Below, piece after piece: positions 25,244 to 34,190 of a DNA stretch of 64,000 bases (position 1 is its first letter; every line of letters begins with the position of its first letter). Under the pieces are notes generated by a model. It saw only the letters and a list, made by a program, of their open reading frames with translations, did not search any database and was not told the DNA's origin. A program made the translations under genes and the position numbers. This DNA is from JAWLHJ01 sp039587535. Its GTDB lineage: Bacteria; Gemmatimonadota; Gemmatimonadetes; Longimicrobiales; Gaopeijiaceae. Location of the stretch: assembly GCA_039587535.1 (NCBI GenBank), contig JBDHIF010000010.1, forward strand, positions 1-64,000. Direction: 5' to 3'.

Positions 25244-25915
25244 GTGACCGTAAAGAATCATGATGCCGGATCCGAGGGTCCGACGCTTCCCGACTTCCAG
25301 GCGAGCGGCCCCCGTCCCCCCACGGAGGCCGGAACCGTGGCGGTGCTCCTCCACGGTCGCGGCAGTGACATGCACGACCTGCAGGGACTCCGCCGCTTGC
25401 TTCCGGACGATTGGACCCTGGTGACGCCACGGGCGACGTTCGCCGGAAGGGCCTGGGGGTACGGGCCCGGGTGGGCATGGTACCGGTACATCAACGAAGA
25501 TCGGGTGGTGCCCGCCACACTCGAGCAGAGCCTCGAGGTCCTGGACGGCTTCCTGGACCGGCTTCCCCAGCTCGTGGGTGGCTCCGTCGACCGTCTGGTG
25601 CTCGGCGGATTCTCCCAGGGGGGCACGATGAGCCTCGCCTACGCCCTCACCCATGATCGACCGCTGGCGGCGGTGCTGAACTTCTCCGGGTTCCTGGCGG
25701 ACGGCATCGCCGTTCCCGGACCGGAGAGCCTGCCGCCCATCTTCTGGGGCCACGGTCTGCACGATCCGGCGATCCCATACTCGCTGGCGGTGAAGGGCCG
25801 AGCCACGCTGGCCGCAGCGGGGATCGAAGTGGCGACCTCCGATCATCCCATCGGACACGGCATCGTGCCGGAAGAGGTGGCCGCCGCCCTCCGGGTAGCA
25901 GATCGGCCGAAGTGA
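25244..25915 (+). CDS. Alpha/beta hydrolase, MhqD/phospholipase-carboxylesterase family
   Basis: 223 residues. HG box (VAVLLHGRGSD), nucleophile elbow GGFSQGG (Ser124), acid Asp174 in HGLHDPAIP and His205 in HPIGHGI complete the triad. It resembles MhqD-like carboxylesterases, and the gene order after an MhqO-like dioxygenase supports hydrolysis of ring-cleavage products or quinone adducts. Located 75 bases downstream, probably on the same message. Confidence 0.85.
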   Translation: MTVKNHDAGSEGPTLPDFQASGPRPPTEAGTVAVLLHGRGSDMHDLQGLRRLLPDDWTLVTPRATFAGRAWGYGPGWAWYRYINEDRVVPATLEQSLEVLDGFLDRLPQLVGGSVDRLVLGGFSQGGTMSLAYALTHDRPLAAVLNFSGFLADGIAVPGPESLPPIFWGHGLHDPAIPYSLAVKGRATLAAAGIEVATSDHPIGHGIVPEEVAAALRVADRPK

Positions 25916-25937
25916 AGAGGTGGTGTGCTCGGAGCCC

Positions 25938-27116
25938 CTAACTTCCGGGGACGTCCCCGGCGTAGCCGGTGAGCTCCACGTAGCCCCGCCCCCTCACCGC
26001 GTCTCCCCCGACCCCCGTGCCCACCACGTCGACCGCACCCTCCCAATAGCGGAATGCCAGGTTGAGCTCCTGGTCGCTCAGGACAGGGTCGACGGTGAGA
26101 TCTACACCCCGATCCGGCACCTTGATACGCCATCCGGAGGGGTACACCGCCCCGTCCACGGGTGAGGTCCACCGACCGGTGGGCTCCACGGACAGGTCGA
26201 CGCCCCAGCGCAGCGGCACCTTCGCACCCGAGGGGTCGATGAGGACCCCGTCGCTCAGCGGATGCGGCGTGCCGTCCCTCTGACGGAGCTGGTAGACCAT
26301 GAGCTCCCACCCGTCGTCGAGCTGGAGGGAGAACCAGTCCCACCCGACTTGGCCTTCAGAAAGGGCGGAGGTGCTCCACTCACGGTCCATCCACGCCAGG
26401 CCGGTCACCGCGACGGTGTCGGGACCGACCACCACCGAGCCCTGGGCGGGAAGCCGGGTATAGGCATAGTAGTACGAGGCGTTCCCCGGCTCCGGGCCCT
26501 TCTGGCTCAACCCCCTGTCGCCCTGGAACACCACGGGCTTCGACGCCTCCATCTCGAGCTTTAGGGCCACTTCCCCCTCCGAGGCGGCCATCCGCATGGG
26601 GAGCCCCTCGGAGCCGCGTTCCCCTTCCAGCACCCAATCCTCCACCCACACGCGAAACGGTCTGGTGCCGTCCGGTCCGACAGCGCCGGCCAGCCCCCCG
26701 GCGCCACGCGCGAAGCGCTCGAAGGCCTGAAAGCGGCCGGCGTCGAGATCCGTCAGCGTGAAGTGGCCCATGTACGCCTGATTGGTCGCCCAGTCCGAGT
26801 CGAGCGGCGGAGGCGTGGGCGAGAGCGCGCTCCGGAAGATGGTGAACTGGAATCCGAAACGCCGTCCGTCCGCGGCGTCCAGATTACCGGTCACATACCA
26901 CCATTCGGTTCGAAAGCGAGGATGAGGGCCATGATCCTCCGGGAAGGAAAACGCTCGGGGTTCCAGGGCTCGGGCATAGCCGGCCGTGTCCGCTCCGGCC
27001 AAGGTCTCCGTTAGGGAGAGCTCGGCCCGCGCCGCACCGGAATCCCCTTGGTCACCGCAGGCGCCCATGGAGAGCCAGACCGCGGCGAGCGCCGCCCAAC
27101 CGGTGCGCGCCCTCAT
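25938..27116 (-). CDS. AttH/CrtC-family lipoprotein of an ABC operon
   Basis: 392 residues from ATG 27116, which overlaps the permease stop in ATGA. Lipobox SMGAC. The mature protein is the two-lobed lipocalin-like AttH/CrtC fold: FRTEWWYVTGNLDAADGRRFGFQFT, YMGHFTLTDLD, GLAWMDREWSTSALSEGQVGWDWFSLQL. In AttEFGH-type operons this protein accompanies an ABC ATPase and FtsX permease. Family members include carotenoid hydratases, but here the operon context favours handling of a lipid-like compound in the envelope. Confidence 0.88.
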   Translation of the reverse strand: MRARTGWAALAAVWLSMGACGDQGDSGAARAELSLTETLAGADTAGYARALEPRAFSFPEDHGPHPRFRTEWWYVTGNLDAADGRRFGFQFTIFRSALSPTPPPLDSDWATNQAYMGHFTLTDLDAGRFQAFERFARGAGGLAGAVGPDGTRPFRVWVEDWVLEGERGSEGLPMRMAASEGEVALKLEMEASKPVVFQGDRGLSQKGPEPGNASYYYAYTRLPAQGSVVVGPDTVAVTGLAWMDREWSTSALSEGQVGWDWFSLQLDDGWELMVYQLRQRDGTPHPLSDGVLIDPSGAKVPLRWGVDLSVEPTGRWTSPVDGAVYPSGWRIKVPDRGVDLTVDPVLSDQELNLAFRYWEGAVDVVGTGVGGDAVRGRGYVELTGYAGDVPGS

Positions 27117-29659
27117 TCGCCCCTCAAGGCCAGCGCCGGCGCGGAGCGGCCCAGGCGCCACGACGGGTAGACCCCGGCCACCAAGGCGCCCACCAGAGCC
27201 AGCATCACCGCCTGAGCCAGGATCTCCGGGCCGACCTCCATCCGAAGCGTCCAACCGAACGAGCGCTTGTTGACCACGAAGATCATCACCCAGGACAGAA
27301 CGAGCCCGACCGGCACGGCCAGGATCCCGGACACGAGGCCCAGCAGCCCCGTCTGACCCAACACGAGCTTCCGCACCTGGTCCGGCGTGAGCCCGACCGC
27401 GCGAAGCACGCCGAACTCCCGGGCCCGCTCGAGCTCCAGCGCCATGAGCGCGCTCAGCACACCGACGAAGGCCACCAGGAAGGCCAGCAGGCGCAGGACT
27501 CCTGTCACCCGGAAGGTTCGATCGAACACCTCCAGGGAAGCCTCTCTCAGCGACCGGTTGGTCCGTACCACCACCGCCAAGCCGTCCGGCACGTCCCCGA
27601 GGAGATCGTCTACCACCTGGGCATCGTCTACGCCGTCGCGCAGGAAGAGCGCCAACGACGTGACGCCTGGATCGGCGTACAAACGGTCGTAGGCGGGACG
27701 CGCCATCATGACCGTTCCCTGCTCCGACCCGTAGTCGTAGAAGATGCCGGCGACGGAGAGCGCTTCGCGCCCCTCACTTCCGACGAGAACCACGGGATCC
27801 CCCACGGTGAGGTCCCGCCGAAACGCGTACGGCTCGGACACGATCACACCTTCGCCGCGTCGAAAGGCGGCCATGGCCTCTTCCGCCGCGCCGCTGATGA
27901 AGTCGAAGGCATCTTCGCCGCGGGGATCCAGGTCGAGGGCCACCAATCGGTACACCCCGTCCTCCCCGACCACGTCGATGCCCCGATACGTGCTGTGTCC
28001 GACCACCGCGGGATGGGCCACGAAGGCATCGAGCAGGGCGGGCGGCAGCGTACCGTTCGCGCGCGAGCTCTGAGGGCCAGGAAGCGACACGTACACGTCG
28101 GCCTGAAGGGTGCCGTCGAGCCACCGGACCAGAGTGCCACGGAAGCTCTCGATCATCACGCCGAGCCCGACGGTCACGGATACCGCGACCACGAGTGCAG
28201 CGACCGCCGGTGCCGTCCGGCTCAGGGCGGTGACGACCCCGCGTCCGGCCATGGCCCCGAGCATCCCGCCGCCGCGGAGGAGGAGCGGCCGGAGGACCCG
28301 GACCAGCGCCACCGTCCCGGCCGGTGTGAGCGCAGCCATCCCCAGAATGACGAGAAGGAGCGCGCCAAAGCTCACGGCCAAGCTCCTGGTGGGGATGGCC
28401 ATGAGGAGGGCCCCCACGCCGAAAAGGCCTGCGCCCCAACGAGCGGCGCTCGGAACAGCTCTTCGTGCTCGATCTTCGGCGCTGGACCGCAGCGTGGCGA
28501 GCCTCGGCGACACCGATGCCGCTTCCAGGGCTGGTGGGATCGTCGCCAGTAAGGTGGCACCCAGGCCCAGGAGGAATCCCTTCGCCAGGACCCACGGGTC
28601 CACCCCGACCCCTTCGACGGACACGCTGAAGTAGAGGTCGTTGATCGTTCGCGTCACCAACCGCACCAGTCCCCTGCCCAGCACCGTGCCCAGGGCCACG
28701 CCCAGCACCCCACCCGCCGCACCGATCCAGGCCGCCTCCCTCAGCACCATGCGGAGGAGCTCGTCCCGGCGGACGCCCAGAGCCCGAAGGCGACCCAACA
28801 GCGCCCGTCGCTGGACTACCGAGAAGGTCATGGCGTTGTAGATGAGGAACATCCCGAAGATCAAGGCCAGGAGGCTGAGGGCCGTGAGATTCAGGTCGAA
28901 CGCACTGATCATCCCCGCCATGGTGTCGGCGCGAGCACCCGCGGTCTCCAAGCGCACGCCGTCGGGAAGCGCTTCGCGGACCACACGCTCCATGCGCGCT
29001 CCATCGGCTCCATCCGGGAGCCTGAGGTCGATTCGCGTGAGCAGACCGCGTGCGTCACCCATGTCCTGAGCGCTTGCCAGGTCTACGAGCAGAACGTCGC
29101 TGAGCCCGATCTTCGCCAGCCGGTCTTCAGGACTGAGGGTCCCGGCGACCACCAGCGGATAGGTTCGACCCTCCAGCGCGAACGCGAGTGTGTCCCCGGC
29201 GCCCACGCCGGCCGCGGCCGCGGTCTCGGCCGACAGGACGACGGCATACGGGACCGTCATGAAGTCCGAGACCTCGAGATCCGATGCCGAACCTGTCACG
29301 TAGGGGCGAAAGGGGCCCTCCGAAAGAGGATCCACCCCGAGAAGTGTGAGCGCGCGACCCGGCAGATCCGGTGAAGCGCCCACACGCTCCAGCACCGGCG
29401 CGGCCTCCCGCAGCCCCACTTGGATGCGCAGCTCGGCGAGGAGAGCATCGTCCACCGTTCCGAGATCGCTCACCACCTGGTGCGTGGCCCGGCCGGAGAC
29501 CGTCTCTGCGGAGATCTGGAAGCCGGTACGGGCACTCTGAATCGCGAGATCGATGGCGACGACCACGGCGACGCCGAGGGCGACGCCCAGCACCGAGAGG
29601 ATCAGCTGCGTACGGTGCCCCATCAGGTGCCGGAGGCTCGAGCGCGTGAGGAGCTTCAC
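27113..29659 (-). CDS. FtsX/LolC-type ABC permease (AttF/G-like fusion)
   Basis: 848 residues, GTG start overlapping the ATPase stop (GTGA). Two FtsX units in one chain: TM1 ILSVLGVALGVAVVVAIDLA, a large periplasmic domain, three helices ending near IPPALEAA; then a second set from VPSAARWG, with another periplasmic domain and the terminal YPSWRLGRSAPALALRGE. It exports or extracts a substrate together with the ATPase and AttH-like lipoprotein. Substrate unknown. Confidence 0.88.
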   Translation of the reverse strand: MKLLTRSSLRHLMGHRTQLILSVLGVALGVAVVVAIDLAIQSARTGFQISAETVSGRATHQVVSDLGTVDDALLAELRIQVGLREAAPVLERVGASPDLPGRALTLLGVDPLSEGPFRPYVTGSASDLEVSDFMTVPYAVVLSAETAAAAGVGAGDTLAFALEGRTYPLVVAGTLSPEDRLAKIGLSDVLLVDLASAQDMGDARGLLTRIDLRLPDGADGARMERVVREALPDGVRLETAGARADTMAGMISAFDLNLTALSLLALIFGMFLIYNAMTFSVVQRRALLGRLRALGVRRDELLRMVLREAAWIGAAGGVLGVALGTVLGRGLVRLVTRTINDLYFSVSVEGVGVDPWVLAKGFLLGLGATLLATIPPALEAASVSPRLATLRSSAEDRARRAVPSAARWGAGLFGVGALLMAIPTRSLAVSFGALLLVILGMAALTPAGTVALVRVLRPLLLRGGGMLGAMAGRGVVTALSRTAPAVAALVVAVSVTVGLGVMIESFRGTLVRWLDGTLQADVYVSLPGPQSSRANGTLPPALLDAFVAHPAVVGHSTYRGIDVVGEDGVYRLVALDLDPRGEDAFDFISGAAEEAMAAFRRGEGVIVSEPYAFRRDLTVGDPVVLVGSEGREALSVAGIFYDYGSEQGTVMMARPAYDRLYADPGVTSLALFLRDGVDDAQVVDDLLGDVPDGLAVVVRTNRSLREASLEVFDRTFRVTGVLRLLAFLVAFVGVLSALMALELERAREFGVLRAVGLTPDQVRKLVLGQTGLLGLVSGILAVPVGLVLSWVMIFVVNKRSFGWTLRMEVGPEILAQAVMLALVGALVAGVYPSWRLGRSAPALALRGE

Positions 29660-30348
29660 GGCGCGTCCGGCACGACCTGGCCATGACGGACCCTCAGGAT
29701 GCGATCCATCCGACCCGCGAGATCACGGGCATGGGTCACCACGACGAGGGTCAGCCCGTCCTGTGCGACCAGATCGTCCAGCAGGGCCACCACCCGCTCG
29801 CCGGTCTCCTCGTCCAGGTTCCCCGTGGGCTCGTCCGCCAGCACGACCTTCGGCCGGTGCACGATGGCCCGCGCCACGGCCACCCGCTGCTGCTCACCGC
29901 CCGACAACCGGTCCGGGTACGTCTCCGCTCTGGATGCGAGACCTACAGCGTCGAGAAGCCCGAGCGCGCGGTCGCGCCCACTGCTCCCCCGCCCCTCCCC
30001 GGTCAACTCCAGCGGGAGCAGAAGATTCTCCAGGACGGTGAGGGTGGGGATGAGGTTGAAAAACTGGAACACGAAGCCCAGATGCTCCCGCCGGAACAGG
30101 GTCCGGTCACGCTCCGATCGTGCGGTCAGCTCCACACCGCCCACGCGAACCACACCCTGGTCCGGGCGGTCGATGCCGCTAATGAGATTTAGGAGCGTCG
30201 ACTTGCCTGAGCCCGAGGGCCCCAGAACGGCCACCCTCTCTCCGCGATCGACGTGGACATCGACCCCGGCCAGCACGACGTGATCCTCATCGCCCTCCCG
30301 GTATCCCTTGTGCACGTCGAGAAGCTCGATGGCCGGCCGTGCGGTCAT
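29656..30348 (-). CDS. LolD/MacB-type ABC transporter ATPase
   Basis: 230 residues. Walker A GPSGSGKST (43-51), signature LSGGEQQ (148-154), Walker B VVLADEPTG (168-176), and the HARDLA switch-His region. The FFNLIPTLTVLEN Q-loop segment is typical of the LolD/FtsE/MacB group. First gene of a three-gene operon with the FtsX permease and the AttH-like lipoprotein; all junctions overlap by 4 bases. Confidence 0.93.
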   Translation of the reverse strand: MTARPAIELLDVHKGYREGDEDHVVLAGVDVHVDRGERVAVLGPSGSGKSTLLNLISGIDRPDQGVVRVGGVELTARSERDRTLFRREHLGFVFQFFNLIPTLTVLENLLLPLELTGEGRGSSGRDRALGLLDAVGLASRAETYPDRLSGGEQQRVAVARAIVHRPKVVLADEPTGNLDEETGERVVALLDDLVAQDGLTLVVVTHARDLAGRMDRILRVRHGQVVPDAP

Positions 30349-30375
30349 GAATCCTCCGGTTCCGGAGGCCGCGGG

Positions 30376-30861
30376 TCAGCGCCCTCCGCCCTCTAGCTGT
30401 TGGGGCAGGGTGAGAAGAGTCAGCACTCTGTACTGTCGGGTACCCGCAGGGAGAGCGATCGTGACCTCTTCGCCCTCGCCAGCGCCCATGAGGCCACGCC
30501 CGATGGGAGACGCCAGAGACACCTGACCGGCGTCGAGATCGATGAAGTCGCCCGCTGTGATCGTGAACTCGTACTCCTCGTCGCCGTCCACGTCGAGGAC
30601 GGTGACCCGAGACCCGAAGCCGACCTTGTCGTACGCCATGTCCGACACGTCGATCTTCGACAACTCGGACATTCGCGAAGTGAGATGATTGAGCCGCGCT
30701 TCGACGAAGGACTGGCGCTCCTTGGCCGACTTGTACTCGGAGTTCTCGCGGAGATCTCCGTGTTCCATCGCGATCTTGATCTGCTCCGGCAGCTCCACGT
30801 TCAGCTCGTGGGTCAAACGCTCGATCTCGTCTTCGATTTTCTGTCGGATCTGTTCCAGCAT
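30376..30861 (-). CDS. greA: Transcription elongation factor GreA
   Basis: 161 residues, close to the normal 158. N-terminal coiled coil with IKIAMEHGDLRENSEYKSAKERQ, whose acidic tip residues (GDLREN) rescue backtracked RNA polymerase, then the C-terminal FKBP-like domain (FGSRVTVLDVDGDEEYEFTI, DLDAGQVSLASPIGRGLMG). ATG 30861 has GAGGTG 4 bases upstream. The C-terminus is slightly longer than usual (TLLTLPQQLEGGGR). Confidence 0.95.
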   Translation of the reverse strand: MLEQIRQKIEDEIERLTHELNVELPEQIKIAMEHGDLRENSEYKSAKERQSFVEARLNHLTSRMSELSKIDVSDMAYDKVGFGSRVTVLDVDGDEEYEFTITAGDFIDLDAGQVSLASPIGRGLMGAGEGEEVTIALPAGTRQYRVLTLLTLPQQLEGGGR

Positions 30862-31079
30862 GGAGCACCTCGCCGGTCGGGGCGCGGAAGGGCGGCTGAG
30901 TCGGGGAAAGCAAGCCGCCGTCCCGGACATGGGCCAGGGCGGCGGCGACATGAACGATATGAACGGCGACGCCCGGACGGAAGCCGTCCGGGAGTTCGGG
31001 TGAGCCGTCCTCGCTGGCCGTGCGCCCGGGGAAGCTTACCTTTCCGTTTCCCTTGCCAGGCGCCCCTCCGGAGTACCGC

Positions 31080-32585
31080 GTGACTGCCCACCAAGACCCC
31101 CGAGCGTACGACGAATCCGACCGGCGTGACCAGACCCGGACGGGCCATCAGGATCCGACCCCGGACGGTCCCCTCGACGTGGAATGGACCCCGTTCGATC
31201 CGGGTGAGGCTCCGGAGCTGCCGTCTTCCGTCGACGGTGCCGGAAGAGTCGTGGCGATGGTCGCCTCCACGGAGCTCGTGGGCGCGGGATGGGCCACGGC
31301 CGTGGCTTCGGAGCTCGCACGCGTTTGGGCCGCCCAGAGACCCGGGGTGGTCCTGGTGGACACGGACCTCGAGCGGCCTCAGCTCCACCATGCAGCCCGG
31401 GTCGATAATTCCCTTGGCCTGGCCGAGGTCCTCCGCGGCGAGGCGCCGGTCGGCGACGCCACCCGGGTCGTCGAGGAGGACCGGCTCTTCTGTGTCCCTG
31501 CAGGGAACGCCTCCGAGCAGCCGGATGCCGCGTTCGTACCCGGCCGATGGGACCGCCTCTGCAAGGCGTTCTCGGACGCGGGCGTCACGGTGGTGGCTTA
31601 CGTGCCCGTCCAGGCGGCTTGGTTGGACACCGTCGTCGACACCGCGACAGACGTCGTCATCCTGACGGAGCAGAACCGGCGACTGCAGTGGCCGAACCGG
31701 GACGGCGCGCCCCCGTTGCGTGCCGTGCTGGGTCCCATGTTGCCCAAGGCTTCGCCTCCCGAGATCCCCACGGCGGCCCGGACGGGCCCGCCCGACCCCC
31801 TGACGGCCGCCGGAGTCCAGGATGCGACGAAGGCGGCGCCGTTGGGCAGCGGCACAGCTGGCGTGACCACGGATTCGCCTCCTGCGGGCCCACGGGTCGA
31901 GCGGGCGGACGCGCGCGTCCGGCAGGGTCGCCGCCGCAAGGTCGCGACGATCCTGGTCGTGGCCGCCGCCATGATGGTCTGGGCCATCTCCCGACCCGGC
32001 GGGGGCCCCGAAGCCACCGAAAGCGCCGGGCCACCTGCCGAGGACGCCGGCGCACGCGCGGAGGTCCCACCCGCGCCCTCGACAGCACGGCCCGTTTCGC
32101 CGACCGCGAGCTTCTCCGTAGCCGTCGGATCCTACGTCGACGGGACCCGAGCCGAGCAGGAAGTGTCCCGATTGGGAACGAGGTTCCCCGAGGCCTCGTG
32201 GATGGTGGCGCCCGTCGAGGTGGCCGGCACCGTGTATCACCGTGTGGTGGGCGGGCTCCTTCCCGACTCAGCCGCGGCCACGGGAATGGCGAGCGAGCTC
32301 GTCCAAGGCGGCGTCTCCGACTGGGTCATCCGCCGATCGGGCTGGGTGGTGGAGCTGGGGGTGTGGGACTCACCCGATGAAGCCGAGCGCCAGCGCGCCG
32401 AAGCACGAGCGGAAGGGATTCCAGCCTACGTGTCTCGATTCCAGCAGGCGGACGGCTCCGTTGGCTACGCCGTATACGCCGGAGCCTACTCCGGCGAGGC
32501 GGAAGCCGAGTATCTCCTCGACAGAGCGCGCGAGACCGGAGTGGAGGCGCACGTCGTCCCGAGGGTGGGACGCCCCTCATCCTGA
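31080..32585 (+). CDS. Membrane protein with degenerate MinD/BY-kinase-like domain and C-terminal SPOR repeats
   Basis: 501 residues from GTG 31080 (GGAG 31070-31073). A cytoplasmic N-domain follows the CpsD/MinD order: VVAMVASTELVGAGWATAVASEL, then VVLVDTDLERPQLHHAA and NSLGLAEVLRGEAPV. The Walker A position reads STELVGAGWAT and lacks the catalytic Lys, so ATPase activity is doubtful. A Pro-rich linker leads to one transmembrane helix (ATILVVAAAMMVWAI, about 289-303) and two SPOR-like repeats outside (FSVAVGSYVDGTRAEQEVSRL and WVVELGVWDSPDEAERQRAEA, then YAVYAGAYSGEAEAEYLL). SPOR domains bind denuded septal peptidoglycan, so a cell-division or envelope role is likely. Confidence 0.75.
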   Translation: MTAHQDPRAYDESDRRDQTRTGHQDPTPDGPLDVEWTPFDPGEAPELPSSVDGAGRVVAMVASTELVGAGWATAVASELARVWAAQRPGVVLVDTDLERPQLHHAARVDNSLGLAEVLRGEAPVGDATRVVEEDRLFCVPAGNASEQPDAAFVPGRWDRLCKAFSDAGVTVVAYVPVQAAWLDTVVDTATDVVILTEQNRRLQWPNRDGAPPLRAVLGPMLPKASPPEIPTAARTGPPDPLTAAGVQDATKAAPLGSGTAGVTTDSPPAGPRVERADARVRQGRRRKVATILVVAAAMMVWAISRPGGGPEATESAGPPAEDAGARAEVPPAPSTARPVSPTASFSVAVGSYVDGTRAEQEVSRLGTRFPEASWMVAPVEVAGTVYHRVVGGLLPDSAAATGMASELVQGGVSDWVIRRSGWVVELGVWDSPDEAERQRAEARAEGIPAYVSRFQQADGSVGYAVYAGAYSGEAEAEYLLDRARETGVEAHVVPRVGRPSS

Positions 32586-32639
32586 GGATGTCGAGCAGCG
32601 GGGCTGGAATGAGGTTCCGCCCGGCGTCCCGGAAGCGAC

Positions 32640-34190
32640 CTAGCTCGCCCGGAAGATAATGTGGCGGCGCCAGCGCTCGTCCGGAGCCGGGTGATCCTCC
32701 CGGTAGTGCGCGCCCCTCGACTCCTCCCGCTCCAAGGCCGCTTCGGTGGCCATCGCGGCGCAGGTGAGGAGTGCCCCGAGCTCATAGTCCTCGACGGTCT
32801 CGGGATCGCGGCCGACGGCTCGCCATCCGCGGACGCGCGCCGCGGCCCTCGCCAGTCCCTCCCCTGTCCGCACGATGCCGACGTCCCGCCACATCAGCGT
32901 CTGTAGCGCTTCCCGGGTCGCCGGACCGCCGGCGGCCTCGCCCGTGGCAAGGGAGCGGGCCCCTGGGTGAGGATCCGGCGGATCCGGCAGGGGCGCCGGG
33001 GGGTCGACGATCCGCTGCACGGCCCGGTGTGCGAAAACGACGGTCTCCAGAAGAGAGTTCGAGGCGAGGCGATTTGCGCCGTGCACGCCGGTGCACGCCA
33101 CCTCGCCCACGGCGAACAGCCCGGGCACGGTGGTCTCCCCCCAAGTGTTGGTGCGGATCCCGCCCATGGTGTAGTGCGCCGCCGGCGACACCGGGATGCG
33201 ATCCCGCGCCATGTCCAGCCCGGCCTCGAGGCAGGTCGTGTAGATGTTCGGAAAGCGAGCAGCCAACCACCCCGCGTCACGGCCCGTAGCGTCGAGTAGG
33301 ACATGGTCGCTGTCGGTCTTCAGCATCTCGCTGAGCGCCGCGCGCGCGACAATGTCCCGGCTGGCGAGCTCGGCCCGCTCGGGCGCGTAGCTGGGCATGA
33401 AGCGCTCGCCACGCGTGTTGAAGAGGAGCGCTCCCTCGCCGCGCACGGCTTCGGAGATGAGGAACACGGGATGCCCCGGGAGCACCAGCGCCGTCGGGTG
33501 GAACTGGGTGAACTCCATGTCCATGATGTCTGCCCCGGCTTCGTAGGCCAGAGAAACACCATCACCCGTTGAGACGGGGGGATTCGTCGTGGTACGGTAC
33601 ATGCGCCCCGCCCCACCCGTGGCGAGCACGACCACCGGAGCGGCATAGGTCCGGTGGATCCCCTCCCGGTGGAAGAAGACCTCGACGCCGACGGCCTGGC
33701 CGTCGCGCTTCACGATCCGACTGGCCGAGGCGTGCTCGAGCACCGTACCCCGCTGCCGAGCCAGGGAGGACAACGACAGCTCGATCTCCAGTCCCGTCGA
33801 GTCGCCCCGGGCATGGAGGATGCGCGCCTTCGAGTGGGCCGCCTCGCGCCCGAGCTCGACCTCTCCGTCCGCAGTGTCGAACCGGACTCCGTAACGAACC
33901 AGGTCCGCGACCCGGTCGGCCGCCTCGTAGCAGAGGATGCGCGCCGCCGCTTCGTCCACCAATCCGGCTCCGGACTCGAGCGTGTCCTTCAGGTGGAGGC
34001 TCGGATCGTCGCCAGGGCCCACCGCCGCCGCGATTCCGCCCTGCGCGTAGCGGGTGGATGCCTCCTCGATTCCGCCCTTCGTGACCACGAGCACCCGTCC
34101 CGGGGCTGCGAGAGCCGCGTAAAGGCCCGCGATACCGGAGCCGACGACGATGAGATCGTACTCCGCCTCCGCGGCACGCGGGTGGCTCAA
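32640..34190 (-). CDS. nadB: L-aspartate oxidase
   Basis: 516 residues. FAD-binding VVGSGIAGLYAALAA at the N-terminus, then STRYAQGGIAAAVGPGDDPSLHLKDTLESG, a signature of NadB versus succinate dehydrogenase. MGGIRTNTWGETTVPGLFAVGEVACTGVHGANRLASNSLLE contains the substrate and FAD contacts. It oxidises L-aspartate to iminoaspartate in de novo NAD synthesis; nadA and nadC are not in the window. It overlaps tyrS by 4 bases. Confidence 0.95.
   Translation of the reverse strand: MSHPRAAEAEYDLIVVGSGIAGLYAALAAPGRVLVVTKGGIEEASTRYAQGGIAAAVGPGDDPSLHLKDTLESGAGLVDEAAARILCYEAADRVADLVRYGVRFDTADGEVELGREAAHSKARILHARGDSTGLEIELSLSSLARQRGTVLEHASASRIVKRDGQAVGVEVFFHREGIHRTYAAPVVVLATGGAGRMYRTTTNPPVSTGDGVSLAYEAGADIMDMEFTQFHPTALVLPGHPVFLISEAVRGEGALLFNTRGERFMPSYAPERAELASRDIVARAALSEMLKTDSDHVLLDATGRDAGWLAARFPNIYTTCLEAGLDMARDRIPVSPAAHYTMGGIRTNTWGETTVPGLFAVGEVACTGVHGANRLASNSLLETVVFAHRAVQRIVDPPAPLPDPPDPHPGARSLATGEAAGGPATREALQTLMWRDVGIVRTGEGLARAAARVRGWRAVGRDPETVEDYELGALLTCAAMATEAALEREESRGAHYREDHPAPDERWRRHIIFRAS

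Noticed and set aside
25938..27116. Carotenoid 1,2-hydratase (CrtC) acting in the carotenoid operon
   Set aside because: The protein belongs to the AttH/CrtC family, but it is a lipoprotein translationally coupled to an ABC permease and 17 kb from the crt genes, so an AttH-like role is more likely.
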